DNA from: Ficedula albicollis
Taxonomy: Eukaryota; Chordata; Aves; Passeriformes; Muscicapidae
Assembly (NCBI RefSeq): GCF_000247815.1
Contig: NC_021673.1
Location: 349,800 to 413,799 of the forward strand
Length of the DNA stretch: 64,000 nucleotides
Direction of reading: 5' to 3'
The notes beneath the pieces are model-generated. The model did no database searches and was not told where the DNA came from. It saw nothing but the letters and a program-made list of their open reading frames with translations. Shown piece after piece: positions 1-57,210 of this stretch. How positions within the stretch are numbered: position 1 is the stretch's first letter; each line of letters starts with the position of its first letter. The position numbers were made by a program, and so were the translations under genes.

Positions 1-135
1 GCCCCTCGGGCCGGTTTGGGAGGTCACAGCTGCTGCCGAGGTTTTCCGGCAGCCTTGCAGCAGGACGGCTGCTGTCCCTGCCTGGAGCTGTCCCCAGAGC
101 CTGTCCCCTGTCCCCCTCCTGCTGTCGGTTCCCAG

Positions 136-13692
<13,557 letters not shown>

Positions 13693-13773
13693 GGGGGGCG
13701 GGGGCCCCCCGGCCCCCAGCCCCACTTTATTTGACTCCAGGTAGAACTGACTTTTTCAGCTCTTTGCTACTAA

Positions 13774-13779
13774 AATAAA
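13774..13779 (+). terminator. PTPN23: PTPN23 poly(A) signal AATAAA
   Basis: A canonical AATAAA lies 82 bp after the PTPN23 stop codon, giving a very short 3' UTR. Cleavage would be expected about 10-30 nt further on, near 13790-13810. Confidence 0.8.
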
Positions 13780-13856
13780 GCGAGTTTATCTGCAGGGCCG
13801 AGCCTGGTGCTGCCGGGGCGGGGGCTCAGGGCGGAGACGGGCTCGGGTTAGTTCCG

Positions 13857-13862
13857 TTTAAT
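13857..13862 (-). terminator. SCAP: SCAP poly(A) signal, ATTAAA variant
   Basis: The plus strand reads TTTAAT, so the minus strand has ATTAAA, the commonest variant signal. It sits about 1.27 kb past the SCAP stop codon, a span that includes 1,101 bp of poly-G. It faces the PTPN23 signal across about 80 bp. Assigned by position only. Confidence 0.55.
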
Positions 13863-13991
13863 GGGTGTTCTGCACACGTTATAAAACACGGTCGGTACAA
13901 AAAGCGTCCCCTGTACAGCACAAAGGTACAGCTGGGCGAAGGCCACCCGCGGGGGCTGGGCCGGGGTCCCGGGGGTCCCCCCTGCCCCAGG

Positions 13992-15097
<1,106 letters not shown>

Positions 15098-15136
15098 CCC
15101 CCAGCCCCGCTCAGCCCCGCCGGCCCCTCCTCCTGC

Positions 15137-44548
<29,412 letters not shown>

Positions 44549-44559
44549 CCTCAGCCCCC

Positions 44560-44574
44560 TCACCTCGAGGCCAT
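44560..44574 (-). other. Possible four-codon upstream reading frame in the SCAP leader
   Basis: On the minus strand an ATG at 44574-44572 opens Met-Ala-Ser-Arg-stop, ending at 44560, 11 nt before the SCAP start codon. It matters only if the leader exon extends this far. A candidate acceptor (CCCCAG) lies about 20 nt further upstream, which would include it. Confidence 0.35.
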
Positions 44575-44744
44575 CCCGGGACTCCGCAGGGGCTGGGGAC
44601 ACGCCACCATGGGCAGCCCTTCAGGGAAGGCACTGGCTCCAGCTAGGGAGGCAAAGGGAGAAAAACACATCAAGGAAAGGGAAATCAACATTACCAGCTC
44701 GTTTTAGAAATCAGCACTCAGCAAGAAACCCTTCCCTGCAGGGT

Positions 44745-44935
44745 GGGCAGGGCTGGCACAGGTGCCCAGAGCAGCTGTGGCTGCCCCTGGCAGTGCCCAA
44801 GGCCAGGCTGGACACTGGGCTGGAGCAGCCTGGGACAGGGGGAGGTATCCCTGCCGTGGAACTGCAGGGGTGGCACTGGATGATCCTGAAGGTCCTTCGC
44901 AGCACAAACCATTCTGGGGTTTCTTGATTCTATGA
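44745..44935 (+). mobile_element. CR1-like LINE 3' fragment
   Basis: CCAAGGCCAGGCTGGACACT, GGAGCAGCCTGGGACAG and CACAAACCATTCTGGGGTTT fit. It lies shortly upstream of the first SCAP coding exon. Confidence 0.78.
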
Positions 44936-44999
44936 AATCAGCAGATCTCAACCTCCCTGTCAGGACCGGACCGTCCCTGTTCCATGAGGAACTCGGGAA

Positions 45000-47140
45000 C
45001 AACAGGGATATGCTCCTCCTGTGGCAAAAAATACATCCCAAGTGCTCTCTGACCGGCCTGAGCTGCCAAAAGCCGCTCTGGGGAGGAGCACGGCACTGGC
45101 AACAATTTCTAGTCACTTCAAGGAGGAAAACTTTGTATTTACTCTCTTCACCTGCCGGCCAACAGCAGCATTCCAGAAGAAAACACAGAGCATTCCAAAG
45201 CTAGTATTTCTTTATCACTTGGGGGGCTTGCATATTAAAATCTGCCATCTTTATTTGCTTGATGCTGTGACAGGGCTCCTAAGAGTGAGCAGCAGGAACT
45301 GTTCCTGCTCCAAGTCATTTCTCCAAACAGAGATTAGCTCAGCCAAAATAAACCTGCTGATTGGAGGACAAATGTTAAAGGAGAATTTCTTGCCTTTTGC
45401 CTGAGTGCAAATCCAAGACAAAGTCTAAAGAGGTACCAAAGGTAAAAACTTTCCCTTTTCTAACACACAGTCACCTGGGGTTTTAGGTGTACTCAATTCC
45501 TCAGTTTTCCACAAAATGTTCTGGAACCAGGCATTAGGTGTAATAAAACCACACAGCTGAGCCAGTGAAGCCTGGAGGGGGGGATATAAGGAAAAATCCA
45601 AAATAAATCCCTGTACCATGGTATTTTTCTTGCACTTGAGTACATTCAATCATTTGCTCCATCATGCTGCCTATAGCTGAACTCCAATGGGAATTTTAAC
45701 CCAGCATTTTCCATTTACAACCCCAAGCTTGGCAAAGCAGGAACAGAGCCAGCATGGTCCTTCTGCCCCCCACAGCCTTTTTCCAGCAGGATCCACAATC
45801 CAAGGGCTGACCTGCCTGTTCTGCACATGGAACAGCTCAGCCTGCAGCAGCGCAGGTGGGATTTGAGGAGTCCTCCTGCCTGTCTGGGGCAGAAATGAAT
45901 AGCAAAGAAGGGAGAATTGACTAAAAATGAGAATTTATAAAGGTCTGTGGGTTGGTCTGTGCTGCAACAGCTGCAGGGAACAGCTCAATGTGATGCTCAC
46001 ACACCTGAGGGCCAGGTGGGGATGGGCCACCAGCAGTAATTGCCCCTCGCCAATCCCACCCAGGCTCCTGGGGGATCAGGGAAGGCTCCTGCCTCCAGAG
46101 CTGCCCCAGAACAGGTGGGAGCAGCAGGACTGATGCTGCTGGACAGCAGAGCAGCCAGAACAGCCCAAGCTCCTGCTGGCAGTGGTGATTTCAGCTGGGC
46201 TCCAGCCCAGATCTGAGCCAGAACAGAGGGTGCAGACAGGCCAGAGCCTCCCGGTGTCCCTGTGCCACTCGTCCCTCAGCCCATGGGACACTCGCACTCA
46301 GCTCTGCAGTTCCAGGTGTCCCCACACTCCTGGCTGTTCCCAGCACACACACACAGAACAGCCATCCCCAAACTGGCTGATCCATGAGCTGCAAACAGCT
46401 GCCAGCCCTCACCACTGCCATGACCTCACAGCTCAGCACTCTCACCCCAAAACCAAGGGAAATCTCGGGCTCCCTGCAGATGCAGAGAACAGCTGCTGCA
46501 TCACTCCCAGCCCAGGGCAGCCCCTGGATCTTCTTGCCCTCTGCTGGGCCCTGGGGCTGGCTCAGGCCATGCTCACTGCCATGGACCCAGACCCCACCAC
46601 CCACACGGGGAGGAGGGGAGGGAGAGAGGCGCAGAGCTCAGAGCCCAAGCCTCCCTCCCAGCAGGCAGGGACTGTCCCCCAGCGAGGGCCAGAGACATTC
46701 CTCAGCACTTCAGAGGTGGGAAAACAAGAGCCTGGCTCAAGACAAGGCTCCTTCACAGCAAGGCTGCACAATGGGCTCACACACCAAGGTCCTGCTCTCC
46801 CCTCCCATTCCCATGGGAAGAATACCAGGCTTTGTGCTGCCAGGGGACACGGGGGTCACGAGGAGCAGAACACTTCCTATGGGAAACTCCCAGCCACGCA
46901 CCGGCCCTGGGGAGGTGCTGCCTGCAAGGGTTAACCCAACACCGCTGCCAGAGCAGCCTGAGTCCTCAGTGGACTGTCCTTCACAGAAGGGCTGCTTTCC
47001 ATATTCAAAAGGTAGAAAATGCCACTGCTGAGCCCACTCCAGCTCTGTGGTACAACAGTGCTGCAAGTCTGACACGAGTTTTTGAGCCAGATTTCAGTCC
47101 CCAAAATGTGCAAACTTGCTTGATTTTACCTGTTCTGACT
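45000..47140. other. Probable SCAP intron 1, unique sequence
   Basis: No coding sign or recognised element. Open frames here lack any known family match. Confidence 0.45.
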
Positions 47141-47149
47141 CATCTTGCC

Positions 47150-47265
47150 AGCTTTGCCCCACTTCTTTTTGCCTGTTTTCCTCCCTGTACAACACTCATG
47201 TATGGTTTTGCCAGCCTTGCCCCACTTCTTTTTGCCCGTTTTCCTCCCTGTACAACACTCATGTA
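47150..47265 (+). repeat. Tandem duplication of about 60 bp
   Basis: GCCCCACTTCTTTTTGCC followed by TCCCTGTACAACACTCATGT occurs twice. Confidence 0.88.
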
Positions 47266-47789
47266 TGGTGTGAGTTTAAAAATTCAGAGGTTATCTGAAC
47301 CAGACCCCATTTTATAAATGGTATTTCACTCACACTACGCATTATTAACATCTCTTGAAAAGCTGGAGGAGCAACAACAAAGATCCAAAGAGAACGCTCC
47401 AATAACCTCTACATGTCAGATAAAGTTATCTGCTCCCAAAACAGGGGCTGACATTCAAAATCAGTTTCCAAAATGGTTTTCAGGACATTTTGAAACTTTT
47501 CTGCCTCAAGAGAAGAGCCTCAGTTATACTCCTGCTTTGGAAGTCACTCACTGAATGTGGTTTCTATCCTTTCTTCCTGCCCAAAACACTCCCAACAGCA
47601 CCAGACAACAGCTTGCTGCCGTGGATGATGAGACAGGATCGGATGTTCCACGTGCAGAGCCATGAAACACAGCTTTGGGATTTGTGACAAAAAGAGAAAA
47701 CAACCAAATTTAGAAAAAAATATTATTTCAAAGTTCACTCCTCTTGTTGCATCCAGCCAAGGGAAGCTCCCTTGCATGTGAAGAGCAGG

Positions 47790-48382
47790 GAGGGGCTGTC
47801 CCTCCTATCCCGGGATAGCTCAGGGCAGGAAGGGGCTGTCCCTTCTGTCCCGGGATAAATCAGGGCAGGAAGGGGCTGTGCCTTCTATCCCGGGATAGCT
47901 CAGGGCAGGGAGGGGCTGTCCCTTCTATCCCGGGATAGCTCAGGGCAGGGAGGGGCTGTCCCTTCTATCCCGGGATAGCTCAGGGCAGGGAGGGGCTGTC
48001 CCTTCTATCCCGGGATAGCTCAGGGCAGGGAGGGGCTGTCCCTTTTATCTCGGGATAGCTCAGGGCAGGGAGGGGCTGTGCCTTCTATCCCGGGATAGCT
48101 CAGGGCAGGAAGGGGCTGTCCCTTCTGTCCCGGGATAAATCAGGGCAGGAAGGGGCTGTGCCTTCTATCCCGGGATAGCTCAGGGCAGGGAGGGGCTGTC
48201 CCTTCTATCCCGGGATAGCTCAGGGCAGGGAGGGGCTGTCCCTTCTATCCCGGGATAGCTCAGGGCAGGGAGGGGCTGTCCCTTCTATCCCGGGATAGCT
48301 CAGGGCAGGGAGGGGCTGTCCCTTCTATCCCGGGATAGCTCAGGGCAGGGAGGGGCTGTGCCTTCTATCCCGGGATAGCTCA
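47790..48382 (+). repeat. 40 bp minisatellite, about 15 copies
   Basis: Units of AGGGGCTGTCCCTTCTATCC plus CGGGATAGCTCAGGGCAGGG with few substitutions, in probable SCAP intron 1. Confidence 0.93.
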
Positions 48383-48587
48383 GGAGGCAGCCAGGGACAT
48401 AGGGAAGCCCTGGCAAATGTGCTCCTCCACTGCACCGCACGTGATCCCTTTGGAACCATCTCCTCCTGTCTGTTTATCAACGCAGCCGCTCCACAGGTGC
48501 CTGGGGAATCACTTTCTCCTAAAAATACCAGAGACTGATGCAACAGCCCCGTGCAGTTACAGCCCAGAGCTTCCCCTCAAAGCCCAG

Positions 48588-50930
48588 CTGTGCAGTGTCA
48601 CTGTCCATCCCATCCCAGCTGTGCAGTGTCACTGTCCCCTCTCCTGGCTCCTCAAAGCCCAGCTGTGCAGTGCCACTGTCCATCCCATCCCAGCTGTGCA
48701 GTGCCACTGTCCAGCCCATCCCAGCTGTGCAGTGCCACTGTCCAGCCCATCCCAGCTGTGCAGTGTCACTGTCCCTCTCCTGGCTGTCCAGCCCATCCCA
48801 GCTGTGCAGTGTCACTGTCCCTCTCCTGGCTGTCCATCCCATCCCAGCTGTGCAGTGTCACTGTCCCCTCTCCTGGCTGTCCAGCCCATCCCAGCTGTGC
48901 AGTGTCACTGTCCCTCTCCTGGCTGTCCATCCCATCCCAGCTGTGCAGTGTCACTGTCCCCTCTCCTGGCTGTCCAGCCCATCCCAGCTGTGCAGTGTCA
49001 CTGTCCCTCTCCTGGCTGTCCATCCCATCCCAGCTGTGCAGTGTCACTGTCCCCTCTCCTGGCTGTCCAGCCCATCCCAGCTGTGCAGTGTCACTGTCCC
49101 TCTCCTGGCTGTCCATCCCATCCCAGCTGTGCAGTGTCACTGTCCCCTCTCCTGGCTGTCCAGCCCATCCCAGCTGTGCAGTGTCACTGTCCCTCTCCTG
49201 GCTGTCCATCCCATCCCAGCTGTGCAGTGTCACTGTCCCCTCTCCTGGCTGTCCAGCCCATCCCAGCTGTGCAGTGTCACTGTCCCTCTCCTGGCTGTCC
49301 ATCCCATCCCAGCTGTGCAGTGTCACTGTCCCCTCTCCTGGCTGTCCAGCCCATCCCAGCTGTGCAGTGTCACTGTCCCTCTCCTGGCTGTCCATCCCAT
49401 CCCAGCTGTGCAGTGTCACTGTCCCCTCTCCTGGCTGTCCAGCCCATCCCAGCTGTGCAGTGTCACTGTCCCTCTCCTGGCTGTCCATCCCATCCCAGCT
49501 GTGCAGTGTCACTGTCCCCTCTCCTGGCTGTCCAGCCCATCCCAGCTGTGCAGTGTCACTGTCCCTCTCCTGGCTGTCCATCCCATCCCAGCTGTGCAGT
49601 GTCACTGTCCCCTCTCCTGGCTGTCCAGCCCATCCCAGCTGTGCAGTGTCACTGTCCCTCTCCTGGCTGTCCATCCCATCCCAGCTGTGCAGTGTCACTG
49701 TCCCCTCTCCTGGCTGTCCAGCCCATCCCAGCTGTGCAGTGTCACTGTCCCTCTCCTGGCTGTCCATCCCATCCCAGCTGTGCAGTGTCACTGTCCCCTC
49801 TCCTGGCTGTCCAGCCCATCCCAGCTGTGCAGTGTCACTGTCCCTCTCCTGGCTGTCCATCCCATCCCAGCTGTGCAGTGTCACTGTCCCCTCTCCTGGC
49901 TGTCCAGCCCATCCCAGCTGTGCAGTGTCACTGTCCCTCTCCTGGCTGTCCATCCCATCCCAGCTGTGCAGTGTCACTGTCCCCTCTCCTGGCTGTCCAG
50001 CCCATCCCAGCTGTGCAGTGTCACTGTCCCTCTCCTGGCTGTCCATCCCATCCCAGCTGTGCAGTGTCACTGTCCCCTCTCCTGGCTGTCCAGCCCATCC
50101 CAGCTGTGCAGTGTCACTGTCCCTCTCCTGGCTGTCCATCCCATCCCAGCTGTGCAGTGTCACTGTCCCCTCTCCTGGCTGTCCAGCCCATCCCAGCTGT
50201 GCAGTGTCACTGTCCCTCTCCTGGCTGTCCATCCCATCCCAGCTGTGCAGTGTCACTGTCCCCTCTCCTGGCTGTCCAGCCCATCCCAGCTGTGCAGTGT
50301 CACTGTCCCTCTCCTGGCTGTCCATCCCATCCCAGCTGTGCAGTGTCACTGTCCCCTCTCCTGGCTGTCCAGCCCATCCCAGCTGTGCAGTGTCACTGTC
50401 CCTCTCCTGGCTGTCCATCCCATCCCAGCTGTGCAGTGTCACTGTCCCCTCTCCTGGCTGTCCAGCCCATCCCAGCTGTGCAGTGTCACTGTCCCTCTCC
50501 TGGCTGTCCATCCCATCCCAGCTGTGCAGTGTCACTGTCCCCTCTCCTGGCTGTCCAGCCCATCCCAGCTGTGCAGTGTCACTGTCCCTCTCCTGGCTGT
50601 CCATCCCATCCCAGCTGTGCAGTGTCACTGTCCCCTCTCCTGGCTGTCCAGCCCATCCCAGCTGTGCAGTGTCACTGTCCCTCTCCTGGCTGTCCATCCC
50701 ATCCCAGCTGTGCAGTGTCACTGTCCCCTCTCCTGGCTGTCCAGCCCATCCCAGCTGTGCAGTGTCACTGTCCCTCTCCTGGCTGTCCATCCCATCCCAG
50801 CTGTGCAGTGTCACTGTCCCCTCTCCTGGCTGTCCAGCCCATCCCAGCTGTGCAGTGTCACTGTCCCTCTCCTGGCTGTCCATCCCATCCCAGCTGTGCA
50901 GTGTCACTGTCCCCTCTCCTGGCTGTGCCC
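48588..50930 (+). repeat. 93 bp dimeric minisatellite, about 23 highly uniform copies
   Basis: The dimer is made of 46 and 47 bp monomers built on CATCCCAGCTGTGCAGTGTC. The monomers alternate CCAGCCC with CCATCCC, and CCCTCTCC with CCCCTCTCC. The array is regular from about 48787. The first 200 bp are irregular. It is open in three plus-strand frames and one minus-strand frame purely because the unit lacks stops. Confidence 0.95.
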
Positions 50931-51224
50931 TCAGCACCCCTCAGCCCTGCTCCCACAGTGCCAGGTCACAGTGACAGCAAGGGGGCAGGGCTGGGGGAAT
51001 GGGGGCTCTGCCTCCTGGCCCCACTCAGAGCTCCAGAGCTTTGCTCAAATCACTCCCACCAGGTGTTGATCCAACGTGCTCTGGTCCCCAGGCGTCAGGC
51101 AGGGTTTGGTACCGTTCCCCGGGCCCCTCCCTGCTGTTTAACCCTTCTGTTCCCAGTGGGCACAGACAGCCCCAGCAGTGCCACTGGAGCCTTGGAATGA
51201 GCCCAAGCGCTCCCACAGGGCTGC

Positions 51225-51370
51225 CAAGGCCACCACCACCCATTTTCATACTCACACTTTCACCTCCCACGCACACAGGAGGCCACCAGGTTCCTTGCCA
51301 CCACCCATTTTCATACCCACACTTTCACCTCCCCCTTCCCACGCACACAGGAGGCCACCAGGTTCCTTTA
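51225..51370 (+). repeat. Tandem duplication of about 68 bp
   Basis: CACCCATTTTCATAC..CACACTTTCACC to GGAGGCCACCAGGTTCCTT occurs twice. The second copy has a small insertion. Confidence 0.88.
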
Positions 51371-51399
51371 ATTAGGGATTACACCTCACCAATTACCCT

Positions 51400-53030
51400 C
51401 ATGCCTGCAGCTGGCTATTTTTGCTTGAATCCCCACCTCAGCACAGTCTTTCCTCATCACCAGCCCATTTTCAGGCCATGTTTAATTGCTCCAACCCGTT
51501 TCTCACCCGCACGTGCAGCCCTTCCCTGCTCTGTGTCACTTACAGCTTGAACACGCACAGTCTGTTCTGCCACTTAGTGATGGGTGGGACCCCAGAGCCC
51601 CCCAGAGCCCCTCTCAGTACACCCAGCCCATTCACAGGCTGTTACTGCTGCCCCGAATACATTCATTTAACCACGATTTTATCCATCACACAATGGCACC
51701 TTCTTAGGCTTTGGCTTTGTTTGAACTGCATCTACTCAAGAGTCTTATGTGGATAAAAAGCAAAATTAGAGGATTCATGACCACAGCTGCTTTTGTGCAG
51801 TCAGAAGCAGCCCCGGTATCTTATCCTAGAAAAAGCAAACTCACCTTGCCAAGGAGTACCTGTGGCAAAGCAGCACCAGCTATTCCACACTCCTGCACCT
51901 TGCCAGGTGCTTTTCAACCATTTCCCACTTGCTGCAGGATTTTGGCATGACTACTACTCCCCATTCCCTTTGTCCCACACACACCAACTGCCTGCTCTCC
52001 TCCAGGCTTTAAAAACTTTCCATGTCCCAAATGACACCTCCTAAAGCTTTTCATGTCTTTTTGAGACTTGCTTTGAGCACACAGGCAGAAATACCTCCCT
52101 GAAACGACAGCCTGCAAAGCTGCTGCAACCACCAGTTGCTCACCAAGAGCCAAAAGGTGCTGAACACTCCAGTTTTGGGGATGCCAGATGAAGTTTTCCT
52201 CTCTGTTCTTTCCTTTACCACCTTCCTGCCACGAGGGCATTCCCAGAATAACTGTGAGTCCCTTGATGCCCTCTGACAGTCAGGTTTGATTTTTATCTTC
52301 ATCCTCCCTTTGTGGCCTTGCTGCTCTTCCAATGAGGAACCCAGCTCTGGGTTTGAATAACCCTCACTGCAGGAGTGCTGAAAGCAACGACAAATCAGCA
52401 CTTTAAGGATTCCTGCCCAGCTCCAGCTCAGCTTTTGTGAGGCAAATTTTGCCTGGGAAGCACCAGGAGCCATTCACCATCCCAACTCAGTGGAGATGCA
52501 TCCTCTTCCTCAGCAAACCAGGATCTGAACTGAGCACAACTCCTTCCCTGGGGCTCCTCTCCCTGCAGAGGCCACATTTCCTGGCTCAAACATCTCCTTC
52601 ACAACAGAAATCAGCGTTGGTGGTAATGATCAATATTAGGAACTAAAACCCAAACCAAACCAACCTGCTTCATGTAGGCAAACACATCCTGTCTGTATGG
52701 TTTGGTGTCTATTTCTGAAACAGACAAATTCAAAATTCAAATTCATGGCTGAGTACCTGAACTGCACCTTCTCTGCAGCTCTTTTTTTCAGGGATGTGCC
52801 ACGAGAGATGCTTCACCCCTCCGTTTGACAGGGCAGGGACAGTTAAGGAGGACAGTAACACCTTCAGGAGTGCCCAGGATGGGCAAACACTGTCTGTGGA
52901 AGGAACTGTAGCTCCTTTCCCAGCCCACTCCAGCCCCAGGAGCAGACAGCAGCTTCCCAAAACCCTTCCCAGGCAAACCACATCCACACAAACCTTCTGA
53001 GCAGAATTCTGCATTTTCCAAACCCATAGC
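51400..53030. other. Probable SCAP intron 1, unique sequence
   Basis: No supported feature seen. Confidence 0.45.
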
Positions 53031-53036
53031 CCATAC

Positions 53037-53158
53037 GGGGTCCATCTGCCTCCTGGAAAAAAACCCCTCCAAAACCCCCTCAGAAATATCTTTTGATGGG
53101 GTCCATCTGCCTCCTGGAAAAAAAAACCCTCCAAAACCCCCTCAGAAATATCTTTTGA
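53037..53158 (+). repeat. 61 bp tandem duplication
   Basis: GGGGTCCATCTGCCTCCTGG through CAGAAATATCTTTTGA occurs at 53037 and 53098. Confidence 0.92.
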
Positions 53159-53159
53159 G

Positions 53160-55600
53160 TACCATTAAACAGCCCTGCAGCAAAGCCCAGCTGTCAGGGG
53201 CAGGAGTTTCCTGACTTACTGCAATTAGAGCTCAGTCAAACGAAGTTTATCCATCAAGCACTGAAAAATCCCTTGTGGAAACATAAACCAAGAGTCCTCC
53301 CATCCCAGAGGGAGGGCTGGCTCCTGTAAGTGAAGGGTTTCCAGAACTCTTACCAGGGATCCCCTCACAGGCAGCATGTGAGGGATGACAAAAGAGACAC
53401 AAAACCTCACAGTTCTGACCCTCTATCCACGAAATCAAAAGTAACAGTTTAGACATAACCCTCAGCATGTATTCCCCTGCCAGGTTCCCTCAGAAACAAC
53501 CCCAAAGCTCAGATCAGGACAGTTTCCACGGCTCAGAGCTCTGCACTCCCAGATCTCTGGAGCTTGTGAAGGGCCATGAGAGCCCCAGAGGGACACAGCA
53601 CCTGGGAGGTGACACCTGCCTGGCATTGGCTTTGCACAGCTTCTGGGTCCCAGCAGGAACAAGGCTGGACACACCAACTGCCAGGGCTCCAGCATCACAC
53701 AGAACCACACAATTTCCCTTCTAATCATCAGTTAGGAAGCTCAGGAAATCACTGCACTCTTCCTTCCAGATGGAGAAACGACCCCAGAATTCCTCTGTGA
53801 GGCAGCAAGTCCCTTAGTCTGACTCAGACATTGTCTTTTGTAAACAAACCAACTATTATTCCTTTATCACAATGCTCCACACAAGATTAATTCAGATTTA
53901 AGAACTGCAGTCCTGCTCCCCTCCCCACCGCCCACCACGCTCTCACTCCAGCTGAAATCACTCTTTTCCTGGGAGGAGAACTTTACTTTTTCCCAGTTAT
54001 GCCAAAGGACCACGGCATTTCTGAGCCACTGGGGCTGGGTCTTCACCTGAGGACATGAATGAAAAGATTCCTCCAACTCCCTGGTCTGGGGATTGTGGAT
54101 GTGAGCAGCAGCAGCACCAAGGAACTGCTCAGTGCTCCTTCTCACCCTTTACTGCACTGCAAAGGGGGAGAAAGGGATTCAGAGGAATTATAATCACAGA
54201 TATTGGAGCCAAGAACTGCCTGCAGAGCATTCTACACCTCTTTCCAGTGTCACCAGCCCCTTGTGCCCAGTGCCACCGTCCCCCCCAGCACAGGGAACCG
54301 TGCCCCCTTCTCCAGCCACAGCTCCCTACAAAAAGTCTTCCGTGGAAGGGAGGAAATGCCTGCAGCTGCCTGGCCTGGAAAGGATTCCCAGGACTCAGGA
54401 TCTGCTGGAAGTGCTGCTGCTCCTCACCTACTACGTTCCACTACAGGCAGGTAATGCTATTTTTGTTCCTTGAGCTGTACCTGCTCTACTTTTTAAATTC
54501 TCATCAGAGAAAAAAAAAAAAAAAGGAGTTTTTGGTGCATAACGATCCAAACTCTGACGCCAGACAGGCCCAACAACCCTGACTGAAAGCAGTGTTGGGT
54601 AACTCAGTGAGAGCCTAATTCATTCATCATAGGATTCTGACACTTAAAATACTATTTTAACGCTCCTGAGACAAACCCTGATTGTTCTTGGCTCTTTTGG
54701 GATGTTATATTTAAATCATGATCGGAAAAATAAACCATACCAAGTTGTACCTGGAAACACGGAGCTGTGTCACACGTTCAGGGAACATCCCGGGGTGTTT
54801 TCCTCTCTTCCCAGTCCCAGCCAGCTAATCTCCTTTCTGCATTACACAACAGCTCGTGTAATCCCAAATTCACCACCCCAGTCCTGCCCTCACAGCTCTG
54901 GTTTCACAGCGAGGGAGCTCACGCCTCATCTCTGCCCTCTGAATGAAAAGAAACTTGGTTTGCCTTTCAACAACCCGGAAAAACACGTGGATGCTGCATT
55001 CAGGAAATTCTGGCACTAAGGCCAAAATCTTTCCGGAGTCCTTTCCTCGGGGATTCTCCCAAACACAGCCCCAGAACTGCTTCAGCATTCCAAAAGCTCC
55101 TTGCTCGTTATATTAAAACGAATGCAAATACGTTCATTCTGACTCACACGAGGGAAGTCGACCCCGGCATTCTGACAAAATCCCGAAGTCCAGCATGATT
55201 CAGGGGGCTGCTGAGAGCGCAGAGCCGGGTCCCCGAGAGCCAGAGCAGCAAATCGCGGTTCTGCAGCGCTCAGGGAGCCTGTACCAAACCTCCCGGAGCA
55301 CTTCATTCCCTCCACATATTCCATCATTTTAAACCTTTCCCACAAAACATCCTCCCCTGCTCCTGCAGCAGAGGTGATCAGCCCTTCTCTCCCCTCTCCC
55401 TCCCCACTGTGCACCTTTGGCGCCCCAAAACTTTCTCCATCTCCCCGTGGATTCCCGAATGGGGATCCCAGGAATCCAAAGACAGGTGATTATCCCGAGG
55501 GCAGACACCGGCAGCACCGAGCCAAATCCCCAGAGAACCACGGCAGAGAATCTTCACGGCCCCAGCAAACCCCCGCGGAACACAAGGCTGCACGTTCGCA
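53160..55600. other. Probable SCAP intron 1, unique sequence
   Basis: No supported feature beyond a short A run near 54510. Confidence 0.45.
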
Positions 55601-55609
55601 TCACTCACT

Positions 55610-56631
<1,022 letters not shown>

Positions 56632-56640
<9 letters not shown>

Positions 56641-57210
56641 TGAGAAACAAAGTCTCGATATTCAGCAAAATTTAGATTGCTTTATTTTAGATACACAGAG
56701 CAACGCAGCGCGCTGGGGAAAACGTGAGGGGTCACCGCCCGCTCCACGCTTCCACCCAACTTGGTTTGCAGCTCCCTTTTTACAGGATGGTTTTCCTTGT
56801 AGTAATCAATAATTGTTATTGTTTTGTTGTAGTAATTCTGCAAGGTAAGCAGTGGTGGCCAAAGAAACTTCCAAACTTCCGTGGGACAGCTGTTCGGAGA
56901 ATTGACCATGCAACCATCTGGTCTTGGTAGATAAAAAACAGAAGAAGTGGGAAGTCTGATCTTTAGCAGACAGTTTGTGATTGATCACACAAAGGCAGGA
57001 AATCTGATTCTGCAAAAAAACCTTTCAGCCTATGGAAAACCCTTTTTTTCTTTTACAAACTGCTATTCACAATATTCATAACAGGGGGATTTAAACAGAG
57101 TGAGTTTAATCATATATTTCCTTTTATTTGGGTCCACGTTCTTATTTTAAGTATTCTGGTTTATACAAACTCCAAAACTCCTACGATTAACACGAATCAG
57201 TGTTAATCAG
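56632..57210 (-). mobile_element. Putative LTR end next to the CpG-rich block
   Basis: On the minus strand this segment ends CTTTGTTTCTCATTTATGACA, and AATAAA lies about 50 nt before that end (56686-56681). This layout is typical of the R-U5 end of a retroviral LTR. The opposite end was not located. No coding sequence. Confidence 0.4.

Noticed and set aside
48417..51200. A 927-residue open frame and equally long frames in other phases and on the other strand
   Set aside because: The 93 bp unit is a multiple of 3 without stops in several frames. There is no splice, start context or family support.
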